Of a DNA stretch of 5,263 nucleotides, positions 1-5,263 are shown in pieces. The stretch's first letter is position 1; each line of letters starts with the position of its first letter. The notes beneath the pieces were generated by a model. It saw only the letters and a list, made by a program, of their open reading frames with translations. It was not told the DNA's origin and ran no database searches. The translations under genes and the position numbers were made by a program. The stretch comes from Mycobacterium sp. (GTDB taxonomy: Bacteria; Actinomycetota; Actinomycetes; Mycobacteriales; Mycobacteriaceae): positions 1 to 5,263 of the forward strand of contig JAOPWF010000456.1 in assembly GCA_025965815.1 (NCBI GenBank), read 5' to 3'.

Positions 1-1231
<1,231 letters not shown>

Positions 1232-1251
<20 letters not shown>

Positions 1252-1322
1252 CGCGGGTCCTACAAACTGTCGTATTCGATCCGCAATCTCCTCGACGCGT
1301 CGCTTTCGGTCGGCCCACCGGG
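1232..1322. repeat. Inverted 9-bp repeat CCCGGTGGG / CCCACCGGG across the divergent promoters
   Basis: CCCGGTGGG at 1232-1240 is the exact reverse complement of CCCACCGGG at 1314-1322, and a further CCCACCGGG lies at 1155-1163 within the first codons of ctaD. The copy at 1232-1240 falls in the predicted ctaD promoter spacer. The copy at 1314-1322 sits just upstream of the predicted fecB -10. This placement fits operator sites of a shared regulator, but the repeat is short and GC-rich and no protein can be assigned. Confidence 0.4.
1293..1302. repeat. Perfect 10-bp palindrome CGACGCGTCG
   Basis: A perfect dyad in the ctaD-fecB intergenic region, about 41-50 bases upstream of the predicted fecB transcription start. 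It could be half of a regulator site. Such palindromes also arise by chance in GC-rich DNA, so the functional call is weak. Confidence 0.3.
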
Positions 1323-1326
1323 CGGA

Positions 1327-1335
1327 TGTTAACGT
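1327..1335 (+). promoter_or_regulatory. Extended -10 of fecB positioned for a leaderless transcript
   Basis: TG at 1327-1328, one base, then TAACGT at 1330-1335 form an extended -10 (TGnTANNNT). Seven bases later comes the GTG at 1343, so transcription would start on the G of the start codon. Leaderless mRNAs beginning with ATG or GTG are common in mycobacteria, and no Shine-Dalgarno site precedes this GTG. There is no good -35, which extended -10 promoters can tolerate. Confidence 0.5.
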
Positions 1336-1342
1336 CGGCCAC

Positions 1343-2473
1343 GTGCTCATCGGGGGACTGAAACGCGATGTCAACGGTCGCGCGCCGCTAAAGCCCGGTG
1401 TGCTGGCCGCTTTGGCGTCGGTGCTGGTCGCGGTCGGTGTCACGGTGTTCACCGGGTGCACTTCCTCCGGTGGCACGACCGCCTCCCCCGAGCAGCATTC
1501 GGTCGTCACCAGCACCACCAAGATCTCGGGCGCCGGCGTGCTGGGCAACGACCGCAGGCCCGACGAATCCTGCGCGCCGGACCCGGCGCCGGTCGATCCG
1601 GGTCCGCCCACCAGGAATGTTCGCCACGCCGCGGGAGAGGCCGACGTCAAAGCCGACCCGCAGCGCATCGTGGTGCTCTCCGGTGACGAGCTGGACGCCC
1701 TGTGCGCGCTGGGACTGCAGTCGCGCATCGTCGCCGCCGCCTTGCCCGACGGCTCATCGAGCCAGCCCTCCTACCTGGGCACTGTCGTGCATGACCTCCC
1801 CGGCGTCGGTACCCGCACCGCGCCGGACCTCACCGGTGTCCGGGCGGCCCAACCCGATCTGATCCTCGGCTCGGCGGCGCTCACCCCGCAGGACTATCCC
1901 GCCCTCTCGGCGATCGCCCCGACCGTCTTCACCGCCGCCCCCCGCGCGACGTGGCAGGACAACCTGCGCGCCGTCGGCGCGGCCACCGGCCGCGGGGACG
2001 CCACCGCCGGACTGATCGACGACTTCGCGGCCGCCGCGGCCAAGACGGGTGCCGACAACGACGCCGCCCACTTCCAGGCATCGGTGGTGCAGCTCACCGA
2101 GAACACGATGCGGGTGTACGGCACCGCAAACTTCCCGGGCAGTGTGCTGACCGAGGTCGGCGTGGATCGTCCTGCCGCGCAACGGTTCACCGACAAGCCG
2201 TACGTGGAGATCGGCACCAGCGACGCGGATCTCGAAGGCTCACCCGATCTTTCGATAGCCGACGGCGACGTCGTCTACGTGTCCTTCTCCTCACCTGCGG
2301 CCAAGGACCGCGCCGCTGCGGTGCTCGGCAGCGATGCGTGGCGCAAGCTCTCCGCCAACAAGGACAACCGGGTGTTCGTCGTCAACAACGAGGTGTGGCA
2401 GACGGGGCAGGGTGTGGTGGCCGCGCGCGGCATCCTCGCCGACCTGCGCTGGGTCAACGCACCCATCAACTAG
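1343..2473 (+). CDS. fecB: FecB-like iron/heme (siderophore) substrate-binding lipoprotein
   Basis: Cell-surface lipoprotein of the FecB/FhuD/BtuF (TroA-type) binding-protein fold; mycobacterial FecB has been linked to siderophore or heme iron handling and to envelope-related drug tolerance. With GTG 1343 as start it has 376 residues: a basic n-region (K7, R8, R13, K17), a hydrophobic stretch at about 20-36, and a lipobox-like FTG-C39. A low-complexity Ser/Thr linker follows, then a binding domain from about 107 (QRIVVLSGDELDALCALG) to 345. C77 and C121 could form a disulfide. Strong mycobacterial FecB signatures are GAGVLGNDRRPDESC, LGLQSRIVAAALP, SSQPSYLGT, HFQASVVQLT, NTMRVYG, RFTDKPY and the C-terminal DLRWVNAPIN. 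No permease or ATPase gene is adjacent, as expected for an orphan FecB. The start is uncertain: GTG 1400 would give 357 residues with a signal lacking positive charge, and an ATG at 1368 with a good ribosome site is in another frame. The frame stays open upstream only because it runs antisense to ctaD. Confidence 0.93.
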   Translation: MLIGGLKRDVNGRAPLKPGVLAALASVLVAVGVTVFTGCTSSGGTTASPEQHSVVTSTTKISGAGVLGNDRRPDESCAPDPAPVDPGPPTRNVRHAAGEADVKADPQRIVVLSGDELDALCALGLQSRIVAAALPDGSSSQPSYLGTVVHDLPGVGTRTAPDLTGVRAAQPDLILGSAALTPQDYPALSAIAPTVFTAAPRATWQDNLRAVGAATGRGDATAGLIDDFAAAAAKTGADNDAAHFQASVVQLTENTMRVYGTANFPGSVLTEVGVDRPAAQRFTDKPYVEIGTSDADLEGSPDLSIADGDVVYVSFSSPAAKDRAAAVLGSDAWRKLSANKDNRVFVVNNEVWQTGQGVVAARGILADLRWVNAPIN

Positions 2474-2483
2474 ATTTGTTGGG

Positions 2484-2759
2484 GTGTTCCACGTCCTCAT
2501 CTCCACCTACCTGCGGCCACCCGACGTCGTGGCTGAGACGAGACCCGCGCACGCCGCGTGGCTGTCCGAAGAGATCGAGGCCGGCCGGCTGCTGCTGGCC
2601 GGCCGCCAGGAATCCGAGCGTGGCGGGGTGTTGATCACCGGCGACATCAGCGCTGAAGAGGCGCAGGCCATGATCGATCGTGACCCGTACCAACTGGCCG
2701 GAGTGGCGCGCTACGACCGGATCGGGTTCAACGGGGCGTTCCGCGCACCGGGACTCTGA
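2484..2759 (+). CDS. YciI family protein
   Basis: A 91-residue soluble protein of the YCII-related (dimeric alpha/beta barrel) fold. Small stand-alone members of this family have no well-established substrate, though the His/Asp pair suggests an enzyme or small-ligand binder. Visible landmarks are the N-terminal strand FHVLISTYLRP, the motif TRPAHAAWL with the conserved His23, the turn-strand segment EAGRLLLAGR, and DRDPYQLAGVARYDRIGF with the conserved Asp67 of the DP[FY] motif. Length fits a single-domain member. The GTG start lies 10 nt after the fecB stop with no clear Shine-Dalgarno site, so translation may be coupled to fecB in one transcript; no other in-frame start is present between the fecB stop and this GTG. 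I do not recall a gene at this position in M. tuberculosis, where fecB is followed by adhC. The family call is solid; the function is unknown. Confidence 0.85.
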   Translation: MFHVLISTYLRPPDVVAETRPAHAAWLSEEIEAGRLLLAGRQESERGGVLITGDISAEEAQAMIDRDPYQLAGVARYDRIGFNGAFRAPGL

Positions 2760-2775
2760 TCAGAAATTTGCCGCA

Positions 2776-2792
2776 GCCGGGATTAACCCGGC
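2776..2792 (+). terminator. Hairpin GCCGGG-ATTAA-CCCGGC after the YciI gene
   Basis: Perfect 6-bp GC arms with a 5-nt loop begin 17 nt after the stop of the YciI-family gene. There is no following T-run. Mycobacterial terminators often lack one, so this may end the fecB-yciI transcript. Because the dyad is also upstream of adhC, an operator role is equally possible. Confidence 0.35.
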
Positions 2793-2803
2793 CGTAGTAC
2801 CGG

Positions 2804-2855
2804 TTGACAGCGGGGGTCGCACCGTCGCGACCAAATCCGTTAACCCCGCTAAGGT
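2804..2855 (+). promoter_or_regulatory. adhC upstream region: TTGACA box, nested inverted repeats, TAAGGT
   Basis: A consensus -35 box TTGACA stands at 2804-2809 but no TANNNT lies 16-19 nt downstream. Overlapping its end is an arm AGCGGGG (2809-2815) that pairs with CCCCGCT (2844-2850). Nested inside is GGTCGC (2815-2820) with GCGACC (2827-2832), 6-nt loop. TAAGGT (2850-2855) is a possible -10 and would give a start near 2863, but it lacks a -35. The nested dyads look like an operator or a foldable DNA/RNA element controlling adhC; which one cannot be told from the sequence. Confidence 0.4.
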
Positions 2856-2883
2856 TCTTACCTGAATGCACGAAGACGAGACG

Positions 2884-2890
2884 AAGAGGG
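2884..2890 (+). promoter_or_regulatory. Shine-Dalgarno site of adhC
   Basis: AAGAGGG lies 7 nt before the ATG at 2898 and fixes that codon as the start. The short A/T-rich stretch between site and start would keep the mRNA unfolded there. Confidence 0.8.
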
Positions 2891-2897
2891 CAAATAT

Positions 2898-3941
2898 ATG
2901 AGCACCGTTACCGCGTACGCCGCCACCTCGGCCGCCGGGCCGCTGACCAAGACCACCATCACCCGTCGCGACGTCGGCGAACACGATGTGGCATTCGACA
3001 TCAAGTTTGCCGGCATCTGCCACTCCGACATCCACACCGTCAAGGGCGAGTGGGGTGAGGCAAACTACCCCGTCGTTCCAGGCCACGAGATCGCCGGTGT
3101 GGTCACCGAGGTCGGCGCCGAGGTCACCAAGTACAAGGTCGGCGACCACGTCGGCGTCGGTTGCTTCGTGGACTCCTGTCGTGAGTGCAAGAGCTGCCTG
3201 GCCGGGCTCGAGCAGTACTGCACGGGCACCGGCATGGTCGGTACTTACAACGCGGTCGGCAAGGACGGCGAACCGACTCAGGGAGGGTACAGCAAGGCCA
3301 TCGTCGTAGACGAGAACTACGTGCTGCGCATCCCCGAGTCCATCCCGCTGGACAAGGCCGCGCCGCTGCTGTGCGCCGGCATCACGCTGTACTCACCGCT
3401 GCGGCACTGGGGCGCGGGGCCCGGCAAGCGCGTCGCGATCGTTGGCCTCGGCGGCCTCGGACACATGGGTGTCAAGCTGGCCGCGGCGATGGGTGCCGAG
3501 GTATCGGTGCTGAGCCAGTCGCTGAAGAAGATGGAAGACGGCCTGGGCCTGGGCGCCGACCACTACTACGCGACCAGTGATCCCGACACCTTCACCAAGC
3601 TGGCAGGCAGCTTCGACCTCATCCTGAACACCGTGTCGGTCAACCTGGACATGGGCGCCTACCTGGGCCTGCTCGGCGTTGACGGCACGCTGGTGGAACT
3701 GGGCGCACCAGAGCAGCCGCTGACCGTGCCCTTCTTCCCGCTCGGCGCCCTGCGCCGCAGCCTGGCGGGGTCGATGATCGGCGGTATCGCCGAAACCCAG
3801 GAGATGCTCGACTTCTGCGCCGAGCACGGCATCGGCCCCGAGATCGAGGTCATCCAACCCGATTACATCAACGAGGCCTACGAGCGGGTGCTGGCCAGCG
3901 ACGTGCGGTACCGCTTCGTCATCGACACCGAGACGCTGTAA
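2898..3941 (+). CDS. adhC: Zinc-dependent NAD(P) alcohol dehydrogenase, cinnamyl-alcohol-dehydrogenase type
   Basis: A 347-residue cytosolic medium-chain dehydrogenase/reductase that interconverts alcohols and aldehydes using NAD(P)(H); the physiological substrate is not known from sequence. The N-terminal GroES-like domain holds the catalytic zinc ligands Cys41 (GICHSD), His63 with Glu64 (PGHE) and Cys159 (LLCAG). The structural zinc lobe has Cys94, Cys97, Cys100 and Cys108, with an extra Cys89 just before it. The Rossmann domain starts at GLGGLGH (183-189). After the second strand comes SVLSQSLKK (203-211), where Ser and Lys in place of an acidic residue suggest a preference for NADP(H), as in plant and bacterial cinnamyl alcohol dehydrogenases. 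The C-terminus ([28 protein letters not shown]) is typical and complete. It closely resembles mycobacterial AdhC throughout. It is separated from the upstream YciI-family gene by 138 bp holding its own control elements, so it probably has its own promoter, and it converges on the DUF3349 gene 18 bp away. Confidence 0.96.
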   Translation: MSTVTAYAATSAAGPLTKTTITRRDVGEHDVAFDIKFAGICHSDIHTVKGEWGEANYPVVPGHEIAGVVTEVGAEVTKYKVGDHVGVGCFVDSCRECKSCLAGLEQYCTGTGMVGTYNAVGKDGEPTQGGYSKAIVVDENYVLRIPESIPLDKAAPLLCAGITLYSPLRHWGAGPGKRVAIVGLGGLGHMGVKLAAAMGAEVSVLSQSLKKMEDGLGLGADHYYATSDPDTFTKLAGSFDLILNTVSVNLDMGAYLGLLGVDGTLVELGAPEQPLTVPFFPLGALRRSLAGSMIGGIAETQEMLDFCAEHGIGPEIEVIQPDYINEAYERVLASDVRYRFVIDTETL

Positions 3942-3959
3942 GGGCGCGGCCGGTCGGCG

Positions 3960-4283
3960 TCAGACGGCGGAGTCGTTGACGCCGGCCAGCGGCCAGCCGG
4001 CGGCAGCCAGTTTGGCGGCCACCCGGTTGATGTTCTCGGCCCCGGCGTCGTGCTGGGTGACATCGCTGATGAAGGCCGCGATCTCGTCGTGGTCAATGGT
4101 GCCGTCGGCACCCGCGCCGCCGTCGGCCGCGATATTGCGCACCACCTCTTTGACCTGTTCCTCGGTCAGCGGGGTGGCGCGCAGCAGCGCGAGCAGCGGG
4201 ACCCGGTCGGGACCGGGGACACCCTCGGGATAGCCGGCCCTCAGCCAGGTCAGGATGGAGCCCAGAAGCGAGGTGGTGGTCAC
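3960..4283 (-). CDS. DUF3349 domain protein (Rv3046c-like)
   Basis: A 107-residue soluble protein of the actinobacterial DUF3349 family, for which no biochemical function is established. Signatures are GYPEGVPGPDRVPLLALLR (17-35), the helix LTEEQVKEVVRNIAADG (39-55), and the C-terminal RVAAKLAAAGWPLAG (87-101). The segment 56-72 (GAGADGTIDHDEIAAFI) resembles the end of an EF-hand loop (DG-x-I-xxx-E), but the first two ligand positions are Gly, so calcium binding is unlikely. There is no signal peptide or membrane helix. The start is GTG at 4283-4281; an in-frame TGA at 4292-4290 rules out any longer form. A -10-like GACACT ends 7 nt before the GTG, so the mRNA may be leaderless. Its position after adhC matches Rv3046c in M. 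tuberculosis as I recall it. Confidence 0.88.
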   Translation of the reverse strand: MTTTSLLGSILTWLRAGYPEGVPGPDRVPLLALLRATPLTEEQVKEVVRNIAADGGAGADGTIDHDEIAAFISDVTQHDAGAENINRVAAKLAAAGWPLAGVNDSAV

Positions 4284-4385
4284 GACGCTCAGTGTCGTGG
4301 CTCTCAGGTGGGCACGCCACTGTCGGGCCGCACAGTTCGTTGGCCATTCACTACTCGTTCACCGCTTAACCCGGGTCTTGCCGCC

Positions 4386-4490
4386 GTGCGTCGAAACAGC
4401 AGCCATGGTCCCCGGTCACCGGCAGTTTTAAGCCATAGCTTCTGCTTCGAAACGCGTCGGGTGGAAGCCAGCGGAAAACAATCCCGCTGA
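4386..4490 (+). other. Possible 34-codon leader ORF before the monooxygenase gene
   Basis: A GTG at 4386 opens a 34-codon frame (starts MRRNSSHGPR, ends ASGKQSR) that stops at 4490. It is in the same frame as the downstream monooxygenase and stops 9 nt before that gene's alternative GTG at 4500. There is no clear ribosome site and a single Cys codon. It overlaps the long inverted repeat, so translation could affect RNA folding. It may equally be chance. Confidence 0.15.
4392..4449 (+). repeat. Long imperfect inverted repeat upstream of the monooxygenase gene
   Basis: Arm 4392-4408 pairs with arm 4433-4449 in 14 of 17 positions (mismatches at 4396, 4400 and 4404). Inside the loop, CCGGT-C-ACCGG (4412-4422) is a second perfect dyad. 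The 5' arm start TCGAAAC (4391-4397) also recurs as a direct repeat at 4447-4453. The structure could be an operator or, if transcribed, a leader stem. It matches no riboswitch I recognise. Confidence 0.55.
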
Positions 4491-4535
4491 ACACAACCGG
4501 TGACGTCGGGGTCCCCGTGCGGCAGCGTCGGCCGG

Positions 4536-5263
4536 GTGACCCGAGAGATTCGTTTCAACGCTTTCGACATGAACTGTGTTGCCCACCAGTCCCCCGGCCT
4601 GTGGCGCCACCCGGCGGACCAGTCCTGGCGGTACAAGGACCTGACCTACTGGACCGAACTGGCGAAGTTGTTGGAGCGCGGGCGGTTTGACGGTCTGTTC
4701 ATCGCCGACGTGCTGGGCACCTACGACATCTACGGCGCCAGCGACGAGGCCGCGATCCGCCAGGCCGCCCAGATTCCGGTCGGCGATCCGCTGCTGCTGG
4801 TCTCCGCGATGGCTCTGGTGACCGAGAACCTCGGGTTCGGCATCACCACCGGCACCGGCTTCGAGCATCCATATCCCTTCGCTCGCCGCCTCTCGACGCT
4901 GGATCACCTCACCAACGGGCGGATCGGCTGGAACGTGGTGACCGGGTACCTACCCGCGGCCGCTCGCAACATGGGCCAGACCGACCAGCCGGCGCACGAC
5001 GCCCGCTACGACCACGCCGACGAGTACCTCGAGGTGTTGTACAAGCTGTGGGAGGGCTCGTGGGAGGACGACGCGGTGGTCCGCGACCGCGATCGCGGGG
5101 TCTTCACCGAGCCGGACAAGGTGCACCACATCGGCCACTCCGGCGAGCACTTCAGCGTCCCCGGTGTCCACCTGTCCGAGCCGTCGATCCAGCGCACGCC
5201 GGTGATATACCAGGCCGGCTCGTCGCCGCGCGGGGTTCGGTTCGCGGCCGAGAACGCCGAGGC
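4536..5263 (+). CDS. FMN-dependent luciferase-like monooxygenase (NtaA/SnaA/DszA/DmoA group), N-terminal part
   Basis: The first 242 codons of a flavin-dependent two-component monooxygenase that would use reduced FMN from a separate reductase. Characterised relatives oxidise nitrilotriacetate, dibenzothiophene sulfone or dimethyl sulfide; the substrate here cannot be assigned. Visible signatures are FNAFDMNCVAHQSPGLWRHP (7-26), YWTELAKLLERGRFDGLFIAD (38-58) with VLGTYDIYG after it, the strand VTENLGFGITTGTGFEHPYPF, the region STLDHLTNGRIGWNVVTGY (FMN-site segment; many relatives have NIVTS here) and the downstream VIYQAGSSPRG, a conserved phosphate-binding region. The family is about 440-460 residues, so roughly the last 200 are beyond the edge. 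GTG 4536 is chosen because the FNAFDMN motif normally lies within the first dozen residues. GTG 4500 in the same frame would add 12 residues (MTSGSPCGSVGR); neither has a good Shine-Dalgarno site. The gene is divergent from the DUF3349 gene and is not part of the neighbourhood I recall for M. tuberculosis. Confidence 0.9.
   Translation, partial: MTREIRFNAFDMNCVAHQSPGLWRHPADQSWRYKDLTYWTELAKLLERGRFDGLFIADVLGTYDIYGASDEAAIRQAAQIPVGDPLLLVSAMALVTENLGFGITTGTGFEHPYPFARRLSTLDHLTNGRIGWNVVTGYLPAAARNMGQTDQPAHDARYDHADEYLEVLYKLWEGSWEDDAVVRDRDRGVFTEPDKVHHIGHSGEHFSVPGVHLSEPSIQRTPVIYQAGSSPRGVRFAAENAE

Larger units (their letters stand above)
4284..4535. other. Divergent intergenic region between the DUF3349 and monooxygenase genes
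   Basis: These 252 bp are less GC-rich than the genes around them and hold no convincing full-length gene. They contain the possible -10 GACACT for the minus-strand gene (4296-4291), a TTAACCCGG motif at 4366-4374 shared with the adhC upstream region, a long imperfect inverted repeat (4392-4449), a TANNNT-type TAGCTT at 4436-4441 that could be a plus-strand -10, and a possible 34-codon ORF. Promoters for both flanking genes should lie here. Confidence 0.5.

Noticed and set aside
2804..2832. Complete sigma-A promoter built on TTGACA at 2804
   Set aside because: The sequence 16-19 nt downstream is GC-rich and has no TANNNT, so only an isolated -35-like box is supported.
3393..3857. Minus-strand 154-codon ORF within adhC
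   Set aside because: It is antisense to the zinc- and cofactor-binding parts of AdhC and has a shadow-like composition.
4050..4490. Plus-strand 146-codon ORF antisense to the DUF3349 gene
   Set aside because: Its first part is antisense to a recognised gene. Only the intergenic tail from 4386 was kept, as a weak leader-ORF idea.
4284..4535. SAM or other riboswitch before the monooxygenase gene
   Set aside because: The enzyme family suggested a sulfur link, but I could not recognise the conserved core of any known riboswitch class; only a generic inverted repeat is visible.
4428..4907. Minus-strand 159-codon ORF over the monooxygenase start
   Set aside because: The plus strand encodes clear family motifs here; the minus-strand product has none.

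Overview
This GC-rich window looks like chromosomal DNA from a mycobacterium, probably a non-tuberculous Mycolicibacterium-type species. The gene order from the left edge to about 4283 follows the M. tuberculosis neighbourhood ctaD (Rv3043c), fecB (Rv3044), adhC (Rv3045), Rv3046c as I recall it. Protein identities are recognised by eye from family motifs, with no database search. Start codons are mostly GTG or TTG, as is common in this group.

Layout. (1) 1-1180, minus strand: the N-terminal 393 codons of CtaD, the catalytic subunit I of the aa3 cytochrome c oxidase; its 3' end lies outside the window. (2) 1181-1342: divergent control region between ctaD and fecB. It has a plausible sigma-A-type promoter for ctaD, an extended -10 for fecB placed as expected for a leaderless mRNA, a 10-bp palindrome, and copies of the 9-mer CCCACCGGG in both orientations. 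(3) 1343-2473, plus: FecB, a periplasmic-binding-protein-fold lipoprotein linked to siderophore/heme iron. (4) 2484-2759, plus: a small YciI-like protein 10 nt after fecB, probably co-transcribed; I do not recall it at this place in M. tuberculosis. (5) 2760-2897: intergenic region with three inverted repeats, an isolated TTGACA and the adhC ribosome binding site. (6) 2898-3941, plus: AdhC, a zinc-dependent NAD(P) alcohol dehydrogenase of the cinnamyl-alcohol-dehydrogenase type. (7) 3960-4283, minus: a DUF3349 protein, convergent with adhC across 18 bp. (8) 4284-4535: divergent intergenic region with a long imperfect inverted repeat and a possible short leader ORF. (9) 4536 to the right edge, plus: the N-terminal half of an FMN-dependent luciferase-like monooxygenase of the NtaA/SnaA/DszA/DmoA group.

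Functionally the left part pairs a heme- and copper-containing terminal oxidase with a divergently transcribed iron/heme-binding lipoprotein, which suggests but does not prove shared regulation. AdhC and the monooxygenase are redox enzymes without an obvious shared pathway. I see no mobile element, CRISPR array, tRNA or rRNA, and no clearly new multi-gene system. The most interesting material is in the three intergenic regions.
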